DNA of 64,000 nt from Pectobacterium sp. PL152 (GCA_021907015.1 CP091064.1:682001-746000), one strand, 5' to 3'; numbered from the stretch's first letter, positions 18,793 to 28,017 are shown. The notes: a model not told the origin generated them from the sequence alone. Translations and numbers: made by a program.

Positions 18793-19817
18793 AGATCATA
18801 TTTACCGCCGAATACGGCGGCAGCCTCGATGCCTTTAAGGCACTGGGGGAATTGGTGGTAGACGGCTGGGCCATCGGTCAACCCAAACTGAGTGAAGCGG
18901 CGCTGATTCGACTGGCGGAGAACGCCGACGTGATCGTCACCAGCTATGACGATATTACCGCCCGCGTTATTGAGGCGTGTCCTCACCTACGGGTTATCGC
19001 CTGTACCCGCGCCAACCCGGTCAATATTGATATCGAGGCCGCACGCCGCCGAGGTATTCCGGTGCTTTACACGCCTGGGCGCAATGCCGATGCCGCAGCA
19101 GAATTAACGCTGGCGCTGATGCTGAATGCCACCCGCCACATCCCTCAGGCCCATAGCGCGCTAAAGCGCGGCGAATTCACGCGCGAAACCCACACAGTGA
19201 CACAGACGCAGGATGGGTTACGGCAGGATGTGGTGTGGGACGTAGACAAAGACAGCCCGTATGAAGTTTTCAAAGGCGGCGAACTGCGTAATAAGACGCT
19301 CGGCATCATCGGCTATGGCAGCATTGGTCATCGGGTCGGGAAGCTAGCGCGCGCCTTTGGGATGCAATTGCTGATAGCGGATCCGTATGTCGCCGCCGAA
19401 GAGATCGACGAACCGGGCATGCGAAAAACCACGCTGGATGAGCTGTTTTCACAGTCCGATTTCGTCAGCCTGCATCTGAACAGCACGCCGCAGACCAAAG
19501 GGTTGGTCAACCTCGATAGGCTCAGAACGATGCGCCCTACCGCCTATCTGATCAATACCTCGCGTGCTGCCGTTGTTGTCGAAGCCGATCTGATCGCGGC
19601 GCTACGCGAAAAGTGGCTGGCGGGTGCTGCACTTGATGTTTACGACAGCGAGCCGCTCTGGCGTCATCACCCGTTCATTACCGAATTTGATAATGTGGTA
19701 CTCACGCCGCACATTGCCGGCGCGACGCGGGAGACGCTGGTGAAACACACCGCGATGATCGCCGCCGATCTGCAGAGGTTTATTCGCGGCGAACCGCTGC
19801 TTTACGAATGGAAATAG
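18789..19817 (+). CDS. D-isomer 2-hydroxyacid dehydrogenase
   Basis: 342 residues, SerA/PdxB/GhrB superfamily. It has the NAD loop GIIGYGSIGHRVGKLARAFG, the catalytic region NTSRAAVVVEADLIAALR (Arg then Glu-type site), ALDVYDSEP, and the catalytic His in LTPHIAGATRET. It would oxidise or reduce a D-2-hydroxyacid with NAD(H). It is translationally coupled to the FGGY kinase gene (ATGA overlap), so its substrate is probably derived from the same sugar or sugar acid. Which compound is not known to me. Confidence 0.9.
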   Translation: MKIIFTAEYGGSLDAFKALGELVVDGWAIGQPKLSEAALIRLAENADVIVTSYDDITARVIEACPHLRVIACTRANPVNIDIEAARRRGIPVLYTPGRNADAAAELTLALMLNATRHIPQAHSALKRGEFTRETHTVTQTQDGLRQDVVWDVDKDSPYEVFKGGELRNKTLGIIGYGSIGHRVGKLARAFGMQLLIADPYVAAEEIDEPGMRKTTLDELFSQSDFVSLHLNSTPQTKGLVNLDRLRTMRPTAYLINTSRAAVVVEADLIAALREKWLAGAALDVYDSEPLWRHHPFITEFDNVVLTPHIAGATRETLVKHTAMIAADLQRFIRGEPLLYEWK

Positions 19818-19837
19818 ACGCGGCACTGATCTTTACT

Positions 19838-20027
19838 CTAAATAATTCGAGTTGCAGGACAAAACGTTAGCGTTTTGAACAACGCAAAGCGTTGGCCCAC
19901 AGGGCGAGGCTCATTTATGCGCCTCGTAATGCGGCAAGAGAAGGAGTCCCGATGAGCTTACTCAGGTAAGTGATTCGGGTGACTGAACGCAGCCAACGCA
20001 CATGCAGCTTGAAGTATGACGAGTATA
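19838..20027. repeat. ERIC-type enterobacterial repeat (about 190 bp)
   Basis: It opens with CTAAATAATTCGAGTTGCAG and closes with GCAGCTTGAAGTATGACGAG, an imperfect inverted pair, and holds an ERIC-like core (GAGCTTACTCAGGTAAGTGA). A second copy lies at 60404-60600, with the internal modules in a different order. It overlaps the 3-prime end of the PfkB gene. Confidence 0.8.
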
Positions 20028-20966
20028 ATAGGTAGGCGTTTCTGCCATAAACTTCAGCGTATCCTCCCAGTCAATCACGCCCGCATCAGACCCCAGACCG
20101 GTGGCGACCAGTCCTGAAACGGCCGAGCCAAGGCGGCAGGCCTGTTCCAGCGCCCAACCTTTCGCCAGACCAGCAATAAAGCCGCCGCAGTAGCTGTCGC
20201 CGCAGCCCGTGGTATCCGATACCGCCACGCGGTAGGCGGGAATGTGCAACGTGACATTCTGGCCGAACACGTAAGATCCGGCGGCACCCGCTTTGAAAAT
20301 GCAGGTACCGACGCCGCGATCGAGAAAGAAAGCCGCAATCTCCGCCGGTGTAGTCAGGCCGGAGATAAACGCGGCCTCGTCCAGCGACGGCATAAAGTAG
20401 TCTACATCTGGCAGCAACGGCGTCAGCAGCGCCAGCGTCTCCGCATTTGGCGCGATAAGATCGAAACTGGTCGTCACCCCCTTCGCTTTGGCGTGTCGAA
20501 GCAGACGCGCGCTCTGTCCCTGATCCATTTTCGCCAGCAGCCCCGTGCCACCGTGGTGTAAGAAACGCGCATTGCACACGGCGTCAAAATCCTGCTCATC
20601 GATGAACAGGTGATCTGACGCGCCGCGATAGTGCAGCGCCGGACGCTCGCCGTCCGGCCGAATGGTCAGAATAGTCGCAGAGGTCGATGCCGCTGTCGTT
20701 CGCTGTATTAGCGAACAGTCGATGCCCAGCTTGCGATAGGTCGCCAGAATAAAATCGGCTTTTTCATCTTCACCGAGACAAGCGGCCGTCGCCGTACGAA
20801 TACCGAGTTTGGCTGCATTCATCGCCGCACCGCTGGCCGTACCGGCGGGATTAAGGCGAATTTCATCGATAAAGTGGACACCACCGCCTTCGGGCAAACC
20901 GGTTACGGGTCGACCAGCGACATCCAGAATGGTTAATCCGACAAAAACCGCATCAAATTGGCTCAC
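19962..20966 (-). CDS. PfkB-family carbohydrate kinase
   Basis: About 334 residues. GTG 20966 is preferred because AAGGAG lies 5 bases upstream; the earlier GTG 20972 overlaps that ribosome site. Ribokinase-fold landmarks: LNPAGTASGAAMNAAKLG, ATAACLGEDE, and the anion hole with catalytic Asp in DTTGCGDSYCGGFIAGL. It phosphorylates a sugar or nucleoside-like substrate using ATP. It is the first gene of a minus-strand series with a ribose-type ABC transporter. Odd: the last about 22 residues (from YTRHTSSCM) are encoded by the ERIC-type repeat at 19838-20027, so the native end was replaced. Confidence 0.9.
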   Translation of the reverse strand: MSQFDAVFVGLTILDVAGRPVTGLPEGGGVHFIDEIRLNPAGTASGAAMNAAKLGIRTATAACLGEDEKADFILATYRKLGIDCSLIQRTTAASTSATILTIRPDGERPALHYRGASDHLFIDEQDFDAVCNARFLHHGGTGLLAKMDQGQSARLLRHAKAKGVTTSFDLIAPNAETLALLTPLLPDVDYFMPSLDEAAFISGLTTPAEIAAFFLDRGVGTCIFKAGAAGSYVFGQNVTLHIPAYRVAVSDTTGCGDSYCGGFIAGLAKGWALEQACRLGSAVSGLVATGLGSDAGVIDWEDTLKFMAETPTYYTRHTSSCMCVGCVQSPESLT

Positions 20967-21011
20967 GCTCACTCCTTCTTCACATTCTGTTTTTGATTCG
21001 TGTTCGATTCA

Positions 21012-22010
21012 TTATTGCCGTTGACGCAGCCGCCCTTGCAGGAAAGAGAGCGCCAACGCCAGCACTAAAATCACGCCGCTCAGCGCATCTTTTACGATGA
21101 AATTCAGCCCCATCAGGTTCAAACCATTGGCGATCATACCGAGAAATAGCACGCCGATTAGCGTCCCCGCTACGTTGGGCCGCCCCTGAGCATGAAACGC
21201 GGTGCCGATGAACACCGCGGCAATAGCGTCCATCAGATAAGCCTGTCCGGCCAGCGGCGTAAGCTGACGCAGATTGGCGGATAACACCACGCCGCCAATG
21301 GCACACGTCACCGACGTGACAATCAGCAGCCAGAACATCGTGCGCCGCACGTTAACCCCGGCAATCAGCGCCGCTGGCGCATTCAAGCCCATCGCGTGAA
21401 TACGTTTACCAGCAATCGTCCGTTCAAATAACAGGTAATAGGCAAGCCACAGCACCGCCACAATCACGATCGGCACCGGAATGCCCCACAGGTCACCCAC
21501 GGCCAGTTCGTGGTACTGCGGCGCCATCCGGCGGTAAGCGATCGGCCCACCGCCTTCGGTGTAGATACGTTCGATGCTGCTACCGATAAACCACGTCCCT
21601 AGCGTCGCCAAAAATGGCTTAATGCGGCAGTGAATAATCAGCACCGCATTAACCAGCCCTACCAGCGCGCCCCCCGCCAACGCGGCCAATACCGCAGCCT
21701 GCCACGGCAGACCATAGACTTTGAGCGCCACCAGCGCGAAGGCGGCACCAAAATCCAGCGCAACGCCCACGGACAGGTCGATCCCACCCGCTGTTACCAC
21801 CAGCGTCATGGCCAGCGCCACAATCAGCAGCACCGCGCTGCCCTGCAGCAGGTTCCCCCAGTTGCCTAACGTCAAAAATACCGGGTTTTGCAGTGAGAAA
21901 AACACCAGAAAGGCCAGCAGGATGACCAGAAAGCCATAGCGGATAAAAAACGACAGACCTGGCTTGTTACCCGGCAGCACAGGCTGCGCCGCCAAAGAAG
22001 AAGGTTTCAC
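21012..22010 (-). CDS. Ribose-type ABC transporter permease (RbsC/AraH-like), second of pair
   Basis: 332 residues with 8-10 hydrophobic segments from FFIRYGFLVILLAFLVFFSL onward. Family motifs include TAGGIDLSVG and NAVLIIHCRIKPFLATLGTW, and IAAVFIGTAFHAQGRPNVAG. It forms the membrane channel with the permease encoded just upstream (overlap ATGA at 22007-22010) and the ATPase at 22996. It imports a monosaccharide-like compound across the inner membrane. Confidence 0.92.
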   Translation of the reverse strand: MKPSSLAAQPVLPGNKPGLSFFIRYGFLVILLAFLVFFSLQNPVFLTLGNWGNLLQGSAVLLIVALAMTLVVTAGGIDLSVGVALDFGAAFALVALKVYGLPWQAAVLAALAGGALVGLVNAVLIIHCRIKPFLATLGTWFIGSSIERIYTEGGGPIAYRRMAPQYHELAVGDLWGIPVPIVIVAVLWLAYYLLFERTIAGKRIHAMGLNAPAALIAGVNVRRTMFWLLIVTSVTCAIGGVVLSANLRQLTPLAGQAYLMDAIAAVFIGTAFHAQGRPNVAGTLIGVLFLGMIANGLNLMGLNFIVKDALSGVILVLALALSFLQGRLRQRQ

Positions 22011-22999
22011 GCGTGACTCCTTTGCCTGCGTAACGAGGCAGCAGTGAGCACCACCAGAATCAGTAAGCCCTTAATCGCGCCAACCCAGAAGATATCGACT
22101 CGCAGCAGCGCGAGGCCGTTCGACAGGGCATTAACCAACAGCGTGCCCAGCAATGCCCCCCAGATGGTAACCACCCGACGGCGAGAGAACGCCGCGCCAA
22201 GAAACGTCGCCAATACCATCTCCAGCAACAACGGTTCTGCCGTGCCGGGCGAGCTGCCCGATCCTTGCGCTACCAGTGTCAGCGAGGCCAGCGCCGCCGC
22301 CAGCGCCCCTAACAGATACGAACCAATAACCAACGGGGTGTGAGAAATGCCCGACAGCTGCGCCGCTTCGCGGTTTCCGCCCGCGGCCTGCAAATGCTGG
22401 CCCCAGCGGCTATGGTGGACGATAAACTGAAACAAGAAAAAAACCAGTAACATAAACCAGACCGCCAGCGGTAACCCGAGCAGGCTACTATCACGAAACG
22501 CCACAATCACCGGATCGCTAACGCTAATGCGCCGCTGCTGGGTGAGCAAATTGGTGAGTCCAATCACCGCAACGGAGCAGGCTAACGTCGCCAGTAGCGG
22601 GGGTAGCCGAATCGCCACCACCAGCGCGGCATTCACCGCTCCCGCCAGTAGCGCCGCCCCCACCACCAACGCAATCAACCACGGATAGCTGAACCCTGCG
22701 TTCGTCAAACCGTCGCTGATTATCGCTACGGCAAGTACCGCAATCGCAGGCAGCGAGAGATCGATACCGCCGGAGACAACATCATCACCGCCGCCCGTAA
22801 TGACGCAGACCAGCCCGAAGCACAGCATTGCCAGCGGCGCACTTTGTCGCAAAATAATGGTGATATTTTGCCAACTGAGAAAGTAAGGTGCGCTCAGGCA
22901 GAGGAACAACAGCAGCGCCGCAAACAGCACTAAGGGTATATGATTGAAAAACCCGGCTAAACGCGGCGTCGCTCGGAGGGATTGTAAGGCTCGTGTCAT
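22007..22999 (-). CDS. Ribose-type ABC transporter permease, first of pair
   Basis: 330 residues, BPD_transp_2 family (RbsC, XylH). Hydrophobic segments start at IPLVLFAALLLFLCLSAPYF. Motifs GGGDDVVSGGIDLSLPAIAV and LATFLGAAFSRRRVVTIWGA mark the core fold. Start overlaps the ATPase stop (ATGA) and stop overlaps the next permease, so the importer has two different permeases, as in AI-2 (LsrC/LsrD) and some pentose/polyol systems. Confidence 0.92.
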   Translation of the reverse strand: MTRALQSLRATPRLAGFFNHIPLVLFAALLLFLCLSAPYFLSWQNITIILRQSAPLAMLCFGLVCVITGGGDDVVSGGIDLSLPAIAVLAVAIISDGLTNAGFSYPWLIALVVGAALLAGAVNAALVVAIRLPPLLATLACSVAVIGLTNLLTQQRRISVSDPVIVAFRDSSLLGLPLAVWFMLLVFFLFQFIVHHSRWGQHLQAAGGNREAAQLSGISHTPLVIGSYLLGALAAALASLTLVAQGSGSSPGTAEPLLLEMVLATFLGAAFSRRRVVTIWGALLGTLLVNALSNGLALLRVDIFWVGAIKGLLILVVLTAASLRRQRSHA

Positions 23000-24543
23000 A
23001 CCGCCTCCTGCATGCGACCGCTGCTGGTCAACGCCAACAGGCTATCCAGCGAGAGGCGTTCCGTCGGCACATCAGCGATGAGTTCGCCGCGCCACATCAC
23101 CAAAATGCGATCGCACAGCCCCAGAAGTTCACCGTCATCGCTGGAAGAAACGATAACCGCTCGCCCTTCTGCCGCGAGCTGCCGGGTAAGCTGATAGATT
23201 TCCGCCTTCGCGCCAATATCAATCCCCAGCGTCGGTTCATCAAGAATAAACAGCCGGGTGTCCGTCTTTAGCCAACGCGCCAGTATCACCTTCTGCTGGT
23301 TACCGCCGCTTAAATTGCGCACGGGCACGCTGACATCGCGCGGTCGGATATCCAGCATCTGCGCCAGATGATTCGCCTGCGTAGTGGCTTTCTTACGCCG
23401 CAGCCAACCGCGCCAGGCGACAGCGGGCAAAGAAGCCAGATTGATATTGTCCGCCACGGATAGCGGTAAAATCAGCCCGTCATGGCGACGATCGCGCGGC
23501 ACCAGCGCCATACGCTGCGCGATGGCCTGTACCGGAGAGCGCGGGCGCAGCGTCTGACCCTCGATCGTAATATGTCCTTCACGGGCGGGCGTGATGCCAT
23601 AGATCGCATCAATCAGCGCCTCACGTCCCGATCCTAACAGCCCCGCAATGCCAACAATTTCTCCCGCCGCCACCTGAAAACGGATCGGTTGGAAATGCTG
23701 TCGATCTGTGAGCTGTTCAACCTGTAGCAGCGGTGTCTCACCTTTCTCTGTCTTCCGTTGCCCGTCAAACAGGCTGGCAATCTCTCGGCCCACCATCAGG
23801 CGAATCATCCCATCGATATCCTTGGTCTCAGGATCGTCCAGCGTCGCCACGCCCCGACCGTTGCGTAACACGGTGACGCGATCGCAGATATCTGCAATTT
23901 CATTGAGATAGTGAGAGACATAGATAATGGCGATACCACGCTGTTTCAGCGTCTGGATCGTATGCAGTAGCTGCACGGCTTCGCGTGCTTCCAGCGGCGC
24001 GGTTGGTTCATCAAACACCACCAGCCGTGCCTTGCCGTCAATCAGTGCCCGCGCAATCTGTACCAGTTTGCGTTCCGCCAGGCTTAACTCGCGAATCAGC
24101 CGGTTAGCGTCTATCGATAAATGAAAGGTGTGCTGAAAAAACTGCTCTGTTTCACGCCGCATCGCCCGACGATCAACGCCTCGCCAGCGGTTCACAGGCT
24201 CCTGTCCGAGAAACACCGATTCCGCCACGGTAAAGTGGGGAATCAGATGCAGTTCCTGATGGATAAAACGCACGCCGTGCGCGTGGACAACCGCTGGCGT
24301 CACGGTACTCAACCGCTGCCCATCGATAGCGATTTCACCGCCATCTGCGGCATAGACCCCAGCCAGCACCTTGATTAAGGTCGATTTCCCCGCGCCGTTC
24401 TCCCCAATCAGACCGAGAATTTCTCTTGGCCGGACCGTTAGCGAGACGTTGTCCAGCGCGGAAATCCCCGCAAACTGCTTGCTGATGTGCGTCATTGCCA
24501 GACCGCCGCCGGATGGCGACGGGGCTGAGTGATATCCCACCAT
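22996..24543 (-). CDS. Sugar ABC transporter ATPase with two ABC domains (RbsA/MglA-like)
   Basis: 515 residues with two nucleotide-binding domains. Domain 1: Walker A GENGAGKSTLIKVLAG, a signature region LSLAERKLVQIARAL, Walker B LVVFDEPTAPL. Domain 2: degenerate Walker A (GLLGSGREALIDAIYG), signature LSGGNQQKVILARWL, Walker B LFILDEPTLGID. This asymmetry is normal for the RbsA class. It energises the two permeases that follow. Start could be the ATG for MVGYHSAPS or the internal ATG for MTHISKQFAG. Confidence 0.93.
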   Translation of the reverse strand: MVGYHSAPSPSGGGLAMTHISKQFAGISALDNVSLTVRPREILGLIGENGAGKSTLIKVLAGVYAADGGEIAIDGQRLSTVTPAVVHAHGVRFIHQELHLIPHFTVAESVFLGQEPVNRWRGVDRRAMRRETEQFFQHTFHLSIDANRLIRELSLAERKLVQIARALIDGKARLVVFDEPTAPLEAREAVQLLHTIQTLKQRGIAIIYVSHYLNEIADICDRVTVLRNGRGVATLDDPETKDIDGMIRLMVGREIASLFDGQRKTEKGETPLLQVEQLTDRQHFQPIRFQVAAGEIVGIAGLLGSGREALIDAIYGITPAREGHITIEGQTLRPRSPVQAIAQRMALVPRDRRHDGLILPLSVADNINLASLPAVAWRGWLRRKKATTQANHLAQMLDIRPRDVSVPVRNLSGGNQQKVILARWLKTDTRLFILDEPTLGIDIGAKAEIYQLTRQLAAEGRAVIVSSSDDGELLGLCDRILVMWRGELIADVPTERLSLDSLLALTSSGRMQEAV

Positions 24544-24546
24544 AGA

Positions 24547-25530
24547 TTATTTCAGGTCGCCATAGCCAAGCTGTTTATAGACCGCCTTGGCTTCCGCCTC
24601 CCCTTTGACGGGCAAGACCGGCACAAACGTCTGCGGCAGCAGCGTGGCCCCCGCGAAATAGCGTGCGACGTTTTTCGCCGATGTTGTACCGATAAGACGC
24701 GGCTGCTGCGCAACGTTGGCAACAAACGGACTGCCTTTTTCCGCCATAATTTCCAACGTTTCTGGCCCAGCATCAATCGCGGTGACCTTCACGTCCTTGT
24801 CACGCCCGGTTTCTTCCAATGCCTGCACCACGCCGATGGCAGGCTGATCCCAGCAGGCGACGTGGATCGCATCCAACGTGCCTTTCGGATGCTGGCTCAG
24901 CAGTTCAAGGGTTTTCTTGCGCGCGTCTTCCGGTGAGTTGGAATATTGTTCAGCCAGTTCAGGCTGAATGATTTTGATCCCCGGATAGTCTTGCAGAACG
25001 TATTTCCACAAGTCATAGCGAATACCGCAGATACGCAGCGCGTTGGAGAAGGCGTTAAAAACGGCGATATTCCCTTTTCCACCCAGCGCATCCGCTGTAT
25101 AACGCCCGATCGTCGAGCCGATCGCGTAGTTATCTGACGTCGTGTTATTGATGGAATAGGACGAGACATGATCGACGGTAAAAACCGGAATCTTTGCCTC
25201 ACGCAACGCTTTAAACTTCGGCTCTACCGCGCTGTCGCCGAGAATGCTGATCACCGCATCGACCTTGCGCGCCAGCAGAATATCGTGGTTATTGGCATGG
25301 ACCTGATTATCACGCCCTCCATCCACGCCCACAACCTGCCCACCGAGTTTCTCAATTTCTTCGGTCGCCCCTTTGTAGGCCTCACGGTCCCAAAAGTGCT
25401 GCGTTCCCACCACGGCAACGCCAATGGTTTTTCCCTTCAATGACAATGTCTCATCCGCTGCCTGAACCGAGGTCATTACCCCTGCAGCCAACACGCATGC
25501 GGCCAGGTGAGAAAAGCGCGTCTTCATCAT
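24547..25530 (-). CDS. Periplasmic sugar-binding protein (RbsB/LsrB class)
   Basis: About 327 residues starting MMKTRFSHLAACVLAAG; the longer frame to 25578 adds an unlikely leader. Signal peptidase site after VQAADE. The mature part is a type I periplasmic fold: TIGVAVVGTQHFWDREAYKG, VDGGRDNQVHANNHDILL, ISILGDSAVEPKFKALREA, VFTVDHVSSYSINNTTSDNY. This is the transporter's ligand receptor and first gene of the importer operon. The ligand is not deducible, and I do not match it to a characterised member. Confidence 0.9.
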   Translation of the reverse strand: MMKTRFSHLAACVLAAGVMTSVQAADETLSLKGKTIGVAVVGTQHFWDREAYKGATEEIEKLGGQVVGVDGGRDNQVHANNHDILLARKVDAVISILGDSAVEPKFKALREAKIPVFTVDHVSSYSINNTTSDNYAIGSTIGRYTADALGGKGNIAVFNAFSNALRICGIRYDLWKYVLQDYPGIKIIQPELAEQYSNSPEDARKKTLELLSQHPKGTLDAIHVACWDQPAIGVVQALEETGRDKDVKVTAIDAGPETLEIMAEKGSPFVANVAQQPRLIGTTSAKNVARYFAGATLLPQTFVPVLPVKGEAEAKAVYKQLGYGDLK

Positions 25531-25766
25531 GTTTATCCCGATTTTTATAAAATTATTAGCAGGAAAAGAGATTAGCAACGGGAAAAGTTAAATCGAAATA
25601 ACAAAAATGATAATGGCTAGTAATTAAATGGAAATAGCGTTGATCGGCAGATGTAATGATTGTTAATCATTGAATTAGCAGGAATAAGTTATAAAAAAAG
25701 CATCTTGTTTTTTATCCCTATAAAGGGAATGGTTAAGGCTCTTCTATCCTGATGAGAAAAACGGCC

Positions 25767-26288
25767 ATGACAACGCTCTCGATTTATCACCGCCCGCACA
25801 TCACACAGCCCGTCCAGCAGCTCACCGCGTTTACTGACATCGCTTCCCTGCTCGCCAGCGCCGGGATCCAGTTGGAACACTGGCACACTGACGCACCGCC
25901 GCCTGACGCCAGCAACGAAACCATCTTGACGCAGTATCATGCCGATATTGAGCGTCTCAAACAGCAAGAGGGCTACACCTCTGCCGACGTGATCAGCCTG
26001 ACACCGGATCATGCCGAGAGACTGCCGCTGCGGGAAAAATTTCTTCAGGAACATACCCATAGCGAAGATGAAGTGCGCTTCTTCGTGCGCGGCAGCGGAA
26101 GCTTCTTTGTGCCGATTGGCGAGCAGGTTTTCCAGCTTACCTGTGAGGCCGGCGATCTCTTACGCGTTCCCGCCAACACGCCGCACTGGTTTGACTGCGG
26201 CGAATTTCCTGATTTTGTCGCGATCCGCATTTTTACCAATCCAGAGGGCTGGGTTGGGCACTTTACCGGACGGGAGACGTTTCACTAA
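25767..26288 (+). CDS. mtnD: Acireductone dioxygenase
   Basis: 173 residues. All four metal ligands of the Klebsiella enzyme fall at the same numbers: His96 and His98 in HTHSEDEVRFF, Glu102, and His140 in PHWFDCG. The enzyme cleaves the acireductone of the methionine salvage pathway; with Fe it yields the ketoacid precursor of methionine and formate, with Ni methylthiopropionate, CO and formate. Unusually no other mtn genes are beside it; the divergent neighbour is a sugar importer with 236 bases between them. The chosen ATG matches family N-termini (MTTLSIYH). Confidence 0.93.
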   Translation: MTTLSIYHRPHITQPVQQLTAFTDIASLLASAGIQLEHWHTDAPPPDASNETILTQYHADIERLKQQEGYTSADVISLTPDHAERLPLREKFLQEHTHSEDEVRFFVRGSGSFFVPIGEQVFQLTCEAGDLLRVPANTPHWFDCGEFPDFVAIRIFTNPEGWVGHFTGRETFH

Positions 26289-26372
26289 TTCCACGATCGT
26301 TTCTGCATTTCTCCGCCGTTCCCTTTATACTGTGCGTTTTGTACCAAGACGAACGGCGAGACCCCTTCTGTA

Positions 26373-26837
26373 ATGATGAACAACGATGTCCTGCGCAGCG
26401 TGCGCTATATGCTGAATTTGAATAATGACCACCTGCTGAAAATCCTGGCGCTGGTGGAGATGACCGTCCCTCCCCAACAGTTGGCGAGCTACGTCAAAAA
26501 AGAGGGTGAGGAAGGCTATCAACCTTGCCCGGACATCGTGATGAGCTATTTCCTGAATGGGCTGATTCTGCAAAAACGTGGCAAAGATGAAAATCAGCCT
26601 GCACCGCAGTTTGAGCGCAAGATGACCAACAATATTATTCTGAAAAAGCTGCGTGTCGCATTCTCGCTAAAAACGGATGATATTCAGGCGATCCTGCTGG
26701 AACAAAATTTTCGCATTTCAGTGCCGGAAGTCACCGCGATGATGCGCGCGCCCGATCATAAAAACTATCGCACCTGCGGCGATCAGGTGATCCGCTACTT
26801 CCTGAAAGGGCTGACCGCGCGAGTACGCAAAGGCTAA
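26373..26837 (+). CDS. yehS: DUF1456 family protein YehS
   Basis: 154 residues with two tandem DUF1456 repeats: VLRSVRYMLNLNNDHLLKIL with YQPCPDIVMSYFLNGLI, then ILKKLRVAFSLKTDDIQAIL with YRTCGDQVIRYFLKGL. It matches E. coli YehS closely throughout. The function is unknown. It is a single gene after mtnD (84 bases) and ends before a strong hairpin terminator. Confidence 0.93.
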   Translation: MMNNDVLRSVRYMLNLNNDHLLKILALVEMTVPPQQLASYVKKEGEEGYQPCPDIVMSYFLNGLILQKRGKDENQPAPQFERKMTNNIILKKLRVAFSLKTDDIQAILLEQNFRISVPEVTAMMRAPDHKNYRTCGDQVIRYFLKGLTARVRKG

Positions 26838-26862
26838 CCGCAACACGTTAGCGAAAGGACGT

Positions 26863-26917
26863 GAGCGTTGCCTGACTGGCCTTTTTCCATCACAGGCATC
26901 AGCAACGCTCGGTTTTT
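26863..26917. terminator. Rho-independent terminator after yehS
   Basis: GAGCGTTGC and GCAACGCTC pair around a 30-base loop and are followed by GGTTTTT. It separates yehS from the convergent Rpn gene. Confidence 0.65.
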
Positions 26918-26941
26918 AATACGGTATCGTTTAATGCGATA

Positions 26942-27886
26942 TTAGTGCTGTGTTTCATGCAGGATAGCCGTGACCAACTGCTCCAGCTCTTCGTTTTCAA
27001 GTCGGGTAATTTGCCGCACTTTTTCCTTATCCATACCCGTTAACAGCAACTCTCGGGCAATTTGTCTGGCGCTGCTTTTCATCCCTTGTTCAATACCCTG
27101 CTCCAATCCTTGCTGAATACCGCGTTGGATGCCTTCCTCGAATCCCATTTTTTTCAATTGTTCTGCAATCGTCATAATGTCCTCCTGACCGGTTGATAGC
27201 GGTGCAGCCAGTGCGTCAATGAAGTCTGCGGGTTTGGATGTGTTTCCCACTTGTGCAATATAAAATAACAGCGCCCGACGCTGAGTCAGCGGCACCGACC
27301 AGCGTTCAAATAGTAACCCAATCTCACGCGCCAGCTCCAGCATATCACGGGTACGAATATGCTTCTGTACCAGTTCCAGTAACGCCATACGTCGATGCGT
27401 GCGAATCTCATCGTCCGGCATGACGGTTAAATCCACCAGTGGGAAAGGCTGTTCATACAGCGCTTGTGCCAGTACGGGATCGGCAAAGCTGTCCAGCCAG
27501 CGAAGGGGGTAGGGATAAGGACGGGTCTTACCGTGATAAAACAGCAGCGGTACCACCAGCGGTAAGCGATCATGTCCCTGATCCAGATGTTGCTGCATGG
27601 CAGCCAGACAATAACGCAGCAGTCGGAAAGCCATCTGCTTTTCCGGGCGGCTTTGGTGTTCAATCACACAGTAAATGTACCCTTTACCTGCGGTGGTACG
27701 CAGCGAGTACAGCACGTCCGATATCCGCGCACGCAGCTTTTCATCAATAAATGACGCCGACTCCAGTTGCAGCGTGCTGAAATCACAGCGCTCGCGGATT
27801 TCATTCGGCAGATGAATGGTCAGAAAATCCCGTGCGACGGCGATGTCGCTCAGAAACTGTTTAAAGATCGCATCGTGCGATGGCAT
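26942..27886 (-). CDS. Rpn-type recombination-promoting nuclease (YhgA-like transposase family)
   Basis: 314 residues of the PD-(D/E)XK Rpn family (PF04754). Catalytic core: SDVLYSLRT and IYCVIEHQSRPEKQMAFRLL. Typical end PSHDAIFKQFLS at the start. The C-terminal part has a short-period repeat GIQRGIQQGLEQGIEQGM, found in many Rpn proteins and prone to length change. E. coli RpnA-E cleave DNA and raise RecA-independent recombination. No inverted repeats or target duplications were seen, so it is not an intact IS. It is a single gene. Confidence 0.92.
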   Translation of the reverse strand: MPSHDAIFKQFLSDIAVARDFLTIHLPNEIRERCDFSTLQLESASFIDEKLRARISDVLYSLRTTAGKGYIYCVIEHQSRPEKQMAFRLLRYCLAAMQQHLDQGHDRLPLVVPLLFYHGKTRPYPYPLRWLDSFADPVLAQALYEQPFPLVDLTVMPDDEIRTHRRMALLELVQKHIRTRDMLELAREIGLLFERWSVPLTQRRALLFYIAQVGNTSKPADFIDALAAPLSTGQEDIMTIAEQLKKMGFEEGIQRGIQQGLEQGIEQGMKSSARQIARELLLTGMDKEKVRQITRLENEELEQLVTAILHETQH

Positions 27887-27980
27887 CTCGCCCCCTTCCC
27901 TGTCAGACGCTGGCTAAAAATTCAGTAGGGAGAGTAACGGGGAGGCGATGATAAAGCAGAAAACAACGTAGAAAGTGGAA

Positions 27981-28017
27981 AGCGCCTCGAAGAAAAAACG
28001 GTTTATGTCGAGGCGCT
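27981..28017 (-). terminator. Terminator of the nas operon
   Basis: AGCGCCTCGA and TCGAGGCGCT form a perfect 10-base stem with a 17-base loop 26 bases after the methyltransferase stop. On the minus strand it is followed by TTCC, a weak U-tract. Confidence 0.55.

Noticed and set aside
26942-27886. Possible intact insertion sequence around the Rpn-type gene
   Set aside because: The protein is of the transposase-derived Rpn family but no terminal inverted repeats or target duplications are visible; it is a stable nuclease gene.
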